64,000 nt of DNA from Gammaproteobacteria bacterium (GTDB lineage: Bacteria; Pseudomonadota; Gammaproteobacteria; Pseudomonadales; Halieaceae): the NCBI GenBank assembly GCA_030427485.1, contig JAUICG010000020.1, positions 38,362 to 102,361 on the forward strand. The letters are read 5' to 3'. Below the pieces are notes generated by a model. That model ran no database searches and was not told the DNA's origin. It saw nothing but the letters and a program-made list of their open reading frames with translations. How positions within the stretch are numbered: the first letter of the stretch is position 1; the number at the start of each line of letters is the position of its first letter. A program made the translations under genes and the position numbers. Of this stretch, positions 9,372 through 17,006 are shown in pieces.

Positions 9372-10151
9372 GTGGAAGCCAGGCGTGCCCTGATAACCGG
9401 CGCCAGTTCCGGAATCGGCCGGGAGTTTGCGCTGCAACTCGCCCGGCAGGGTTACACGATAACCGGCGTCGCGCGGCGCGAGGACAAACTGCGCGAACTG
9501 ATCGGGGAACTGCCGGGAGACCAGCACGGGTACCTGGTGGCCGACCTGTCGAGCGGCGCCGGCGTACAATCCGTCACCGATGCGCTGGCCCGGCAACAGG
9601 TCAACCTGCTGGTGAACAACGCAGGCTACAGCGTCTTTGCCCCGTTCTTCGAGTCAGAGCTGGCGCTGCAACAGAATATACTGAATGTGAATTGTGGCGC
9701 GGTAGTCACGCTGGCGCACGCGTTCCTGCGCCAGGCGCAACGCGGCGACGCCCTGATCAATCTCGCTTCGGTGGTATCCTACCTGCCAACGCCCGCGCAA
9801 CCGATGTACAGCGCGAGCAAGGCCTTCGTTGCGGCACTCTCGGAATGTCTCTGGGCCGAGCAGCGGGCACGCGGTGTCTACGTAATGGGACTGTGCCCTG
9901 GCGTCACGGAAACCGAATTCATCAGTACCGCCTCCGGCGGCGCGGCTGACGGAAGCAACCTGCCGGGCGCGATGACGCAGCCGGTGGCGGCGGTGGTGGC
10001 CGAGGCGCTCGTCGCGCTGCGAAAACGGCGCAAGGCCATCGTCGTGACCGGTCGCGTGAACCGCGCGATGCTGTGGCTTCCGCGCCTGCTCAGCCGGCAT
10101 CGACTGATCAAGGTGCTGGCCGTCGCCGGTGATCCGGAGCGTATGTTGTAG
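9372..10151 (+). CDS. Short-chain dehydrogenase/reductase (SDR family)
   Basis: A 259-residue NAD(P)-dependent oxidoreductase. The start is a GTG (9372) preceded by GGAGGA nine bases away. The classical SDR features are all present: cofactor glycine motif TGASSGIG (residues about 9-16), NNAG in LLVNNAGYSV, catalytic Ser in NLASVVSYLP, and the Y-x-x-x-K pair in YSASKAF. PG in LCPGVTETEF marks the usual post-catalytic turn. The C-terminal tail (WLPRLLSRHRLIKVLA) is amphipathic and may touch the membrane. It is translationally coupled to the EXPERA-like gene and under the same putative TetR operator. Confidence 0.93.
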   Translation: MEARRALITGASSGIGREFALQLARQGYTITGVARREDKLRELIGELPGDQHGYLVADLSSGAGVQSVTDALARQQVNLLVNNAGYSVFAPFFESELALQQNILNVNCGAVVTLAHAFLRQAQRGDALINLASVVSYLPTPAQPMYSASKAFVAALSECLWAEQRARGVYVMGLCPGVTETEFISTASGGAADGSNLPGAMTQPVAAVVAEALVALRKRRKAIVVTGRVNRAMLWLPRLLSRHRLIKVLAVAGDPERML

Positions 10152-10215
10152 CAGGCCAGCCCCTGGGCCATTCAGTTTGCCGCCGGGCTTGAAGCTTCAC
10201 TACGTGCCATTGAGG

Positions 10216-11745
10216 CTAGAACGTAATCTGCTGGCTCACTTTCTGCTGGATAACCAGCAGATCCCCTATGTCGAACACGCCATCCGGGGCCGGTACGCCA
10301 GCCACCAGGGGAGCGACATCTCCGCGTTGGAGCTGCGCGCTGGTGGGGCTCACGATACCCAGCAGGATTTCCTGCCCCAGCAGTATGTCGGCGATATCCA
10401 CATCACCGTCCCCGTTGATATCGCCGTCGCCGACCAGTTCGCAGGCATCGCCTGTGCCGTCGCCGTCCGAATCGACCTGGGAAGGATTCGCCACTGACGG
10501 GCAGTTGTCGGGAGCGCTGGGCGTGATCATGGTCGCGAAGGGAAAATCGACCGTGGCAAACCAGCTGGAACCGGTGGAAGAAAAGTAGCCGTTGCCGCCG
10601 CCGTAGCTGCCGGCTGAACTGATAAACCAGCTGCAAGCACCCTGGGCCTGGGCGACCACCGCCAGGCTGCTGCCCGCGGTGACAGTGGCGGGCGTGTCGA
10701 ACACAAAATCGAAAGCCCCCTGGTTGGAAGTCGGCACACCGGAGCCCGAGGCAAACTGCTGCGTGGCCAGGCTCGTACCGTTGGGCCTGCCGCTACCATT
10801 GAGCCCCTGAATCGACAGTATGAGATCCCCGGAGGTGCAGTAGACTGGCAGCGTCACCGTGGTCAGGGTCCCCGTTACCGAGACGGGAAACGTCATCGCG
10901 CGGTAGGCATTCGATCCGGACTCGAACGGGTAGTAACTGTTGGTCAGCGTGTCCAGGCCGAAGCTGGCGTCCACACCGGGGCCATTGAAAACACCGTCGC
11001 CGTCGATATCCGCGTCACAGGCATCGCCGGCGCCATCGCCATCCACGTCGGATTGGGAGGCATTGGCGTGCTGCGGGCAGTTGTCAAAGGCCAGCCCCAC
11101 ATCATCCGAGTCGGTGTCGTACCTGGCGGCCGCACCGGCGATATCATCGGCCTGCGGAATCTTCGTATTGCCCGCGGTGGCCCACATAATGGCGGAACTG
11201 TCGGCGGAGTGATTCAATCCCAGGCCATGCCCGAGTTCGTGCACGGCGACACGCTTGAATTCCGCCGTGCCGTTCCAGTTGCCGGTATACAGATCCCACT
11301 GCCTGGTGTTGTTGAATACGGTGCCGGTCTTGGAGTTGGCAGCACCGGAAAACCACGTTTGCTGCACAGCCAGCGTGGTGCCGCCGAACGCGGAACCGCA
11401 GCTCGTATCGGCAAACAACACGCTGCTCAGCGGCGCCGTATTGGGGCTTACACAGGGATCGTCATATCCGGCGTTGCTGGTCGCCGTGTAGTAAAACGTC
11501 GAGTTGTTGTTCCAGGCCGTCATTGCCTGCAGATAGGCGTTTTGCAGTGCGACCGTGGTGGGTCCGCCGGGAACGATATTGGGCTGGTTCGGGCCCGGCG
11601 GATTGCTCGCCGCCAGGTGGACATGGACGTGCGCCTGCCCGTCCTGCCAGTACGATGGTGCGAGCTGATAGGCCAGGGCACCGCCGGTGTATGACAGTCC
11701 ACCGCACAGCAGCAGCGCCAGCGCCGCTTTGGCGCCCTTGTTCAT
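10216..11745 (-). CDS. Secreted matrixin-type zinc metalloprotease with thrombospondin-3 and dockerin repeats
   Basis: A 509-residue secreted protein. A signal peptide (LALLLCGGLSYTGGALA) is followed by a metzincin catalytic domain with HELGHGLGLNH at about residues 169-179 and the Met-turn in SAIMWAT. It continues into thrombospondin type 3-like calcium repeats (DTDSDDVG ... NCPQHANASQSDVDGDGAGDACD ... DIDGDG), a beta-rich domain of about 150 residues, another DNCPSVANPSQVDSDGDGTGD repeat, and a C-terminal type I dockerin-like pair (GDINGDGDVDIADILLGQ and a second, weaker VFDIGDLLVIQQ). Four bases overlap the upstream gene (11742-11745), so the two are co-translated. The dockerin implies docking to a cohesin partner, possibly the product of 51711-53537, but that is speculation. 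Confidence 0.88.
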   Translation of the reverse strand: MNKGAKAALALLLCGGLSYTGGALAYQLAPSYWQDGQAHVHVHLAASNPPGPNQPNIVPGGPTTVALQNAYLQAMTAWNNNSTFYYTATSNAGYDDPCVSPNTAPLSSVLFADTSCGSAFGGTTLAVQQTWFSGAANSKTGTVFNNTRQWDLYTGNWNGTAEFKRVAVHELGHGLGLNHSADSSAIMWATAGNTKIPQADDIAGAAARYDTDSDDVGLAFDNCPQHANASQSDVDGDGAGDACDADIDGDGVFNGPGVDASFGLDTLTNSYYPFESGSNAYRAMTFPVSVTGTLTTVTLPVYCTSGDLILSIQGLNGSGRPNGTSLATQQFASGSGVPTSNQGAFDFVFDTPATVTAGSSLAVVAQAQGACSWFISSAGSYGGGNGYFSSTGSSWFATVDFPFATMITPSAPDNCPSVANPSQVDSDGDGTGDACELVGDGDINGDGDVDIADILLGQEILLGIVSPTSAQLQRGDVAPLVAGVPAPDGVFDIGDLLVIQQKVSQQITF

Positions 11746-12443
11746 GGCTTGTTCCCCGCGTTCTCCGCTGCGCTGCCCGCCGCCTCGATGAGTGACAGGC
11801 GACGCTTCAGGGCTGCCTTGAAGTCTTCCTTGGAGATTGCCGTCTCCAGCCCATCCCGCGGCGAACCCACGCGCAGGCCGCGGGCAACGCCCTCGCTAAG
11901 CGGCAGCGCGGTTACCTCCTGCGCGCGCTGGTCCTGCAAGGTCGCGCTGCCATCGTCCACCCCCTGGACAGGGTCGTTACTTTCGGTGAGCACCCGCTCC
12001 CTGCCGCGGGAGTCTGACCTGATCCTGAAGTGACCCTGTCCCCATCCAACCATCGGGTTGACCTGTGGCCGATCGGGGTTTTCGATGAAGTAGATGCCCG
12101 ATTCGCCCGGTTGCGGGTAGACCATGCCGCTGACCTGCAGGGTGGTGTCACCCACGGTGCCACCGGCAAAGGACTGGGTGATGGTCGCGGACGCCCACTC
12201 GCCCTTCAATACGTCGTTTACCCGGAATGTGATCCAGGTCGAAATATACGTGTTATCCGCATTCCACTTTGCCTCGCTGGCAATGACCTCTCCCTCGAAA
12301 ATCACGGCGGCATCACCGAGCAACTGCTCCATATCCACCTGCAGCACCGAGGTGGCATACAGCCACTGGGGCAGGCACAGCAACAGCAGCGCCAGTACCG
12401 TGTGTGGCTTGATTCCTGAAGTCCCGGTTGTCGCGATACTCAT
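11742..12443 (-). CDS. Secreted protein of unknown function, partner of the matrixin gene
   Basis: A 233-residue protein with a signal peptide (TVLALLLLCLPQWLYA) and a mature part beginning with a region like VDMEQLLGDAAVIFEGEVIASEAKWN. I do not recognise a named family. The fold looks all-beta up to about residue 150 (TYISTWITFRVNDVLKGEW ... GIYFIENP), then becomes charged and helical. Its stop overlaps the ATG of the metalloprotease by four bases, so the two are one translational unit. A chaperone, inhibitor or propeptide-like role for the protease is possible but only inferred from this coupling. Confidence 0.75.
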   Translation of the reverse strand: MSIATTGTSGIKPHTVLALLLLCLPQWLYATSVLQVDMEQLLGDAAVIFEGEVIASEAKWNADNTYISTWITFRVNDVLKGEWASATITQSFAGGTVGDTTLQVSGMVYPQPGESGIYFIENPDRPQVNPMVGWGQGHFRIRSDSRGRERVLTESNDPVQGVDDGSATLQDQRAQEVTALPLSEGVARGLRVGSPRDGLETAISKEDFKAALKRRLSLIEAAGSAAENAGNKP

Positions 12444-12506
12444 ATCTCCACCCTTTCCGCGGGGTTGTTGCGGCCCCTGGATTACCTGCCGTTCGCAGAC
12501 AGGCTG

Positions 12507-14054
12507 CTAGCGCTTTATATAGCCCATCATCTCCTGCGCGAGCGCATTCATGTCCAGCGAATCCGGCTTCTGCCGCGGCGGAAACTGCTGGAAAGTCGCG
12601 AGGAATTTGTAGGATTCCAGGCCGGCGCCGTACAGCATGAAAATGTGCTCGAAGTACCAGCGCTCGTAGCCGCCCGCCTCCTGCCGCGCGCGTTCAAACG
12701 GGTCCTGCCGCAGATTGAACAGCAGGGGCATGCGCAACTTGGTGAACGGATACTGCCACACCGCATTGCCGGTGGCCTCCTGGATCGAGTACATGATTTT
12801 CCAGTCACCCCATCGCAGCGCGGAATAGTCGCCGTCGTCGGTAAAATAGTGGAACGTATCGCGCGGCGAGCTTTCCGATTTACCACTCAGATAATCGGTC
12901 AGGTCGAAGCCATCGAGATGCACCTTGTAAGTATTCCCGCCGGCCTGGTAGCCCTGCTTCAGCTTTTCCTTGATACCTTCCACGCCGGCGGCGTGTAACA
13001 ACGTGGGTAGCCAGTCGTTGTGCGCGGCCATCTCGTTGAAGCGCGTACCCGGCTCGATGGTCCCCGGCCAGCGAATCAGTGCCGGTACACGGAATCCGCC
13101 TTCCCAGGTCGTGTTCTTCTCACCCCGGTACTGCGTGGTGCCGCCATCGGGCCAACTGAAAATCTCGGCGCCGTTATCCGTGGAATACAGGACAATCGTA
13201 TTATCGGCTATGCCTTTCTCATCGAGGAAATCCAGCAATTGCCCCACGTGATTGTCGTGCTCCACGAGGCCGTCACCGTAGAGACCACCTCTTTTTGACA
13301 GCCCCTGGCTCTCGTCTTTCAGGCGGGTCCAGATATGCATGCGCGTGGCGTTCCACCAGACAAAGAACGGTTTGTCCTGCTGCACGGCCTCGTCCATGAA
13401 CTTGAGCGCATGCGCGGTGATTTCTTCATCCACGGTTTCCATGCGCTTCTTGGTAAGCGGCCCCGTGTCATTGACTTTGCCGTCGGCAAAGGAATGAATG
13501 ACACCGCGCGGTGAGAACAGCTGCTTGAACATGGCGTCCTGGGGATAATCGACATGCTCCGGCTCATCCTCGGCATTCAGGTGGTAGAGATTGCCGAAGA
13601 ATTCATCGAAGCCGTGCTGCGTGGGCAAATGCTCATCGCGATCGCCCAGGTGATTTTTCCCGAACTGCCCGGTGACATAACCCAGCGGCCGCAGCAGCCC
13701 GGCAATCGTCGGGTCCTCCTTCTGCATACCCGCTTCCCGACCGGGACTGCCGACCTTGGTGAGCCCGGTACGCACCGGATGCTGGCCGGTGATAAATGCG
13801 GAGCGTCCCGCGGTGCAGGAGTTCTCACCGTAATAGTCGGTGAACAGGGCGCCCTCATTGGCGATACGGTCGATATTGGGCGTCTGGAAGCCCATGGAAC
13901 CGAGGTTGTAGGCACTGAGATTCCAGGTGCCGATATCGTCGCCCCAGATCACCAGTATGTTGGGTTTGTCGGCCGAGTTGGCTGCACCGGTCAGCAGCAG
14001 GGAGAGTGCGCATGCTCGAAGCGCCGCCCTGAAAACGCGTGGTAATAATGTCAT
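12507..14054 (-). CDS. Arylsulfatase-type sulfatase (formylglycine-dependent)
   Basis: A 515-residue sulfatase, exported by a signal peptide (ALRACALSLLLTGAANSA). The metal-binding Asp pair lies at NILVIWGDDIG (residues about 32-42). The active-site motif C-T-A-G-R (Cys about residue 80, in ENSCTAGRSAFITGQHP) is the Cys-type signature converted to formylglycine by a maturase. GQFGKNHLGD and the later DNGAEIF segment are also standard. The start at ATG 14054 gives a proper signal peptide and has AGGA upstream; the frame is open upstream to 14225, but that adds a signal-less tail. The maturase gene is not in this window. Sulfatases of this type act on sulfated polysaccharides or aryl sulfates, in keeping with a marine habitat. 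Confidence 0.93.
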   Translation of the reverse strand: MTLLPRVFRAALRACALSLLLTGAANSADKPNILVIWGDDIGTWNLSAYNLGSMGFQTPNIDRIANEGALFTDYYGENSCTAGRSAFITGQHPVRTGLTKVGSPGREAGMQKEDPTIAGLLRPLGYVTGQFGKNHLGDRDEHLPTQHGFDEFFGNLYHLNAEDEPEHVDYPQDAMFKQLFSPRGVIHSFADGKVNDTGPLTKKRMETVDEEITAHALKFMDEAVQQDKPFFVWWNATRMHIWTRLKDESQGLSKRGGLYGDGLVEHDNHVGQLLDFLDEKGIADNTIVLYSTDNGAEIFSWPDGGTTQYRGEKNTTWEGGFRVPALIRWPGTIEPGTRFNEMAAHNDWLPTLLHAAGVEGIKEKLKQGYQAGGNTYKVHLDGFDLTDYLSGKSESSPRDTFHYFTDDGDYSALRWGDWKIMYSIQEATGNAVWQYPFTKLRMPLLFNLRQDPFERARQEAGGYERWYFEHIFMLYGAGLESYKFLATFQQFPPRQKPDSLDMNALAQEMMGYIKR

Positions 14055-14211
14055 GAGTGAGGCATCCTGTTGTGTCGACCCAGAGGGCATCCTATCGGCT
14101 TTTGGCGTCATTACCAAATCGCGGAGTTCGCCGTCGTCCGCAGGCGATGGAACACTGCACCGGCAAGGTGTACGCTTGGCACCGTCCGCCCATTCACCGC
14201 TCGGAAACGAC

Positions 14212-15438
14212 ATGGAACACAACAAGACAAGTATTCACCTGCTGGGCGCTTTGTTGGCCTGCGCGCTGTTCATCGCCGCTTGCGGGGGTTCAAATTCGAA
14301 TACGGGACTGACGGAGCCCGGCAATCGCGACCCTGTCGAGCCGCCGCCCACAGAGCCCGGCACCATTGCCGTCACCACCGGGTGGTCGGCCGCAGCGATG
14401 AGCCTGTCGCTGGATATCTCCGTCACCCAATTCACCCCCACGCAGGTGCGACTGTATCCGCGGGGAATCGACGGCGGCTGGGTTGAGACCGATGACGCCG
14501 CACCCTATTCCTTCACCATCGACATCAGCGAATTTCCACCGGGCGATTATGAGATGCTGGTCATCGCCAGCAACGGGGACGCCGAGTTGCAGCAGCGCGA
14601 AACCGTGACGATTAACGGGTGCAATGGCGAACAGTCGCTGTGTAATCGCAGTTACGACCAGGTGCGCTACGTCACCACACACAACGCAATGTCGAGTTCA
14701 ATGGACGGCTGGCGGGGACCCAATCAGAACCTGGACGTACCCGCGCAGTTGCAGGCCGGCGTACGCGGACTGATGCTCGACCTCTACCGCGCGGGCAGCC
14801 TGAACCAGTTCGACCAGGTGCAGGTGCCGGATGCCGACCCCGACGCCAGTTTCCTGTGCCACGCCGTCTGCGCGCTCGGCAAGCAGCCACTGGCAGAGGG
14901 CCTGGCTGAAATTCGCGCGTTTCTCGACGACAACCCGGGTGCGGTGATCACGCTCATCATCGAATCCTACCTCAGTCACGAACTCACGGCCGAGGCGTTT
15001 GACGAAGCCGCGCTCACGCCGTATACCTATGTGCACGCGAGCGGCGCGTGGCCCACGCTGGGGCAGATGATCGATAGCGGCACCCGCCTCGTGGTGCTGC
15101 AGGACAGGGCCGTCGACCCCGATTATCCGTGGCTGATGAATGTCTGGAGCCACGCGTTCGAAACACACTACTCTGCGGCGGCGCCGGAGGATTTTTCCTG
15201 CGCGGTGAATCGCGGCAACGTCGCCAACGATCTTTTCATCTTCAACCACTTTCTCACCGGCCTGTTCGGGGCGCCGGAGCTGGCTGAACAGGTCAATTAC
15301 AATCCGTTCCTGCTGGATCGTATCAACGAGTGCGAGGCGTTCCACGGCGTGCCGGGGAATTTCGTCACCGTTGACTTTGTCGACATCGGCGATGCGATGG
15401 CCGCGGTGAAAACGCTGAACGATACGGGCGGTTTCTGA
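14212..15438 (+). CDS. PLC-like phosphodiesterase lipoprotein (PI-PLC X-domain-like)
   Basis: A 408-residue lipoprotein. The lipobox is LFIAAC (Cys24) followed by GGSNSNT and a Pro-rich linker. Residues about 50-130 form a beta-sandwich-like module (TPTQVRLYPRGIDGGWVE). From about residue 150 the protein is a PLC-like TIM barrel: YVTTHNAM (first catalytic His), GVRGLMLDLY (Glu/Asp-type metal ligand strand), LCHAVC (second His), FLDDNPGAVITLIIESY and MIDSGTRLVVLQD. The enzyme would cleave a phosphodiester in lipid headgroups or related substrates at the cell surface. The start ATG (14212) has GGAAA upstream. It is divergent from the sulfatase. Confidence 0.85.
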   Translation: MEHNKTSIHLLGALLACALFIAACGGSNSNTGLTEPGNRDPVEPPPTEPGTIAVTTGWSAAAMSLSLDISVTQFTPTQVRLYPRGIDGGWVETDDAAPYSFTIDISEFPPGDYEMLVIASNGDAELQQRETVTINGCNGEQSLCNRSYDQVRYVTTHNAMSSSMDGWRGPNQNLDVPAQLQAGVRGLMLDLYRAGSLNQFDQVQVPDADPDASFLCHAVCALGKQPLAEGLAEIRAFLDDNPGAVITLIIESYLSHELTAEAFDEAALTPYTYVHASGAWPTLGQMIDSGTRLVVLQDRAVDPDYPWLMNVWSHAFETHYSAAAPEDFSCAVNRGNVANDLFIFNHFLTGLFGAPELAEQVNYNPFLLDRINECEAFHGVPGNFVTVDFVDIGDAMAAVKTLNDTGGF

Positions 15439-15461
15439 CGTTGGCCTTGCTGGCAGGCCCG

Positions 15462-15485
15462 GCCCCGCGTTCCGACGGGCGGGGC
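15462..15485. terminator. GC-rich hairpin between convergent genes
   Basis: GCCCCGC (15462-15468) and GCGGGGC (15479-15485) can form a seven-base-pair stem between the stops of the converging PLC-like and M56 genes. There is no T-run on either side, so it is only a weak terminator candidate. Confidence 0.3.
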
Positions 15486-15487
15486 GC

Positions 15488-16402
15488 CTAGGGCAGTAAT
15501 TCGATCGCGCGATGCAGCGGGTTGACCAGCGCGAGAACAAACAGGAGCGTTGCCGACGCGACGGTGAACAACACCCCACCCGCCAGCGGTGACGGTGATT
15601 CCTCCAGTAGCGCGAGTACGCGCCTCTGTGTCTGGTTACCGGCAAACGCGAGGCCGACGACCTGCCCCTGCTGCAGTCGCGCGACGCGCAGCAGCGCGGC
15701 GGCCACGGCCTCGCGCGACAACGCCGCCGCGGCACTGAGGTCGCAGGCTTTCTCGCAGCAGAGCTTCAAATCGTCCAGCGTCGCGTGCGCGAGACGCTGC
15801 GGCAGCGGCGCCGTCAGTATGCGGCCAGCCAACAGACGCAGGTTATCGCGCCGCCGTCGGTGCGCGTTCTCGTGACGCAGGATGCAGTCGATATCCTCCC
15901 CGGTACACGCCGCGCGCATGCCTTCGGAAATAAAAATCCGCGGCCTCAACCAGCCCAGCGTAAACGCCGTCGGCAGCGCGGAAGAGAGCGCCACGTAGTC
16001 ACCCCTGTCGTCGCCGATGCGCGTGAGTTGGTCGTAGAGGCGGCGTACCGGCAGCCACTGCTGCCACAGGCAGCGCGCGACACCGCACAGTGCCCAGAGC
16101 GCGAGCACGGCGGCCGGAGCCACCGCCAACCCCGAGCGCGGCCCGTGGCTCACGCATTGCCCACTGTGGCAGTGTCCGGCCACCAGCCAGCCGGCTATAT
16201 CCGGCGAGTACAACAGGTAAGCGGTTAACAGTGCCACTACCGGCGCCAGCGCCAGCCAGCCGACCAGCAGCACACTCGCCTGCGCCGGGTCGATCGCACG
16301 CATCGTCGGTTGTAACCACCGGTAGAGCAGCGCCTGCGCCGCACCGAGCAGCAACCACAATGCGACCACGCACAACACCATCGATGCCAGGAGAGCCAGC
16401 AT
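15488..16402 (-). CDS. BlaR1/MecR1-type M56 family zinc metallopeptidase sensor
   Basis: A 304-residue integral membrane protein with N-terminal hydrophobic segments (MLALLASMVLCVVALWLLLG and LLVGWLALAPVVALLTAYLL). The cytoplasmic gluzincin motif H-E-x-x-H lies in LRHENAHRRRRDN, and DDLKLCCEKACDLSAA supplies the downstream Glu. It ends with a further TM segment (LFTVASATLLFVLALV) and lacks the penicillin-binding sensor domain of true BlaR1, so it senses something else. ATG 16402 overlaps the repressor stop by one base (TGATG) and has GAGGAGGA upstream. In this family the activated peptidase triggers cleavage of the BlaI-like repressor. Confidence 0.9.
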   Translation of the reverse strand: MLALLASMVLCVVALWLLLGAAQALLYRWLQPTMRAIDPAQASVLLVGWLALAPVVALLTAYLLYSPDIAGWLVAGHCHSGQCVSHGPRSGLAVAPAAVLALWALCGVARCLWQQWLPVRRLYDQLTRIGDDRGDYVALSSALPTAFTLGWLRPRIFISEGMRAACTGEDIDCILRHENAHRRRRDNLRLLAGRILTAPLPQRLAHATLDDLKLCCEKACDLSAAAALSREAVAAALLRVARLQQGQVVGLAFAGNQTQRRVLALLEESPSPLAGGVLFTVASATLLFVLALVNPLHRAIELLP

Positions 16403-16857
16403 CAGCAGTCCTCCTCGCGGCGTTCCATGCGCTGCCGGACCAGTGCGTCGAGCTGGTCCAGCGTGTCGTCGTCGAAGCGGTCGGCGAAATCGACGAAGCT
16501 GCTGAGTATCGGTTCGAGACTGCCGTCGTGCAGTTGGCGGATCACGCCACCGAGCAGTTTCCCGAGCAGTTCCGCGCGCCCCAGGTGGGCGCGATAGACA
16601 TAGGCGTGGCCGCGCTTGTCGCGCTGCACAAGCGATTTGCGATGCAGCCGCTCCAGTGTCGACTGCACAGTGCTGAGGCTGCAGTCCTGCGGCGCCTGCA
16701 GGCGCTGTTGCAGGTTGTGCGCGGATTGCTCCGGCGCATCCCATAACAACTTCAGCAAGGTGAGCTCCAGTTCGCCGAGGTGTGGCAGCGCATTGCTCGG
16801 CCTGGGCGGTTTCCTGCGCACTGTTGAAATACCGATCACCGCTCGGTGTTCCGGCAC
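16402..16857 (-). CDS. BlaI/MecI/CopY-family transcriptional repressor
   Basis: A 151-residue winged-helix repressor: LPHLGELELTLLKLLWDAPEQSAHNLQQRL, then CSLSTVQSTLERLHRKSLVQRDKRGHAYVYRA is the family DNA-binding core. The C-terminal half (LLGKLLGGVIRQLHDGS ... LDQLDALV) is the dimerisation helix pair with a spot for proteolysis. It is co-translated with the M56 peptidase and divergent from the TonB receptor gene. A near-perfect 20-base palindrome sits in the divergent region (16888-16907), the expected operator place. Confidence 0.92.
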   Translation of the reverse strand: MPEHRAVIGISTVRRKPPRPSNALPHLGELELTLLKLLWDAPEQSAHNLQQRLQAPQDCSLSTVQSTLERLHRKSLVQRDKRGHAYVYRAHLGRAELLGKLLGGVIRQLHDGSLEPILSSFVDFADRFDDDTLDQLDALVRQRMERREEDC

Positions 16858-16887
16858 CCTGATCCTTCGCGCGCGGAAAACCCTAAG

Positions 16888-16907
16888 TTATTGATATACA
16901 TAAATAA
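16888..16907. promoter_or_regulatory. Putative BlaI-type operator between repressor and TonB receptor genes
   Basis: TTATTGATATACATAAATAA matches its own reverse complement at 16 of 20 positions, with perfect five-base ends (TTATT/AATAA). It is the only AT-rich stretch in this GC-rich neighbourhood and lies 31 bases before the repressor ATG and 100 bases before the receptor ATG. BlaI-type repressors bind short symmetric sites with TACA/TGTA cores; a TACA is present here on the plus strand. The binding is inferred. Confidence 0.55.
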
Positions 16908-17006
16908 TAGTGTTGACCGAAGCATCGTCAGGGACTATGTTCGCGGCCACTTCCGGGGCAACCATACGCCATTACGCCCCCCTGTCAAGACAAGGACCCA
17001 TCGACC

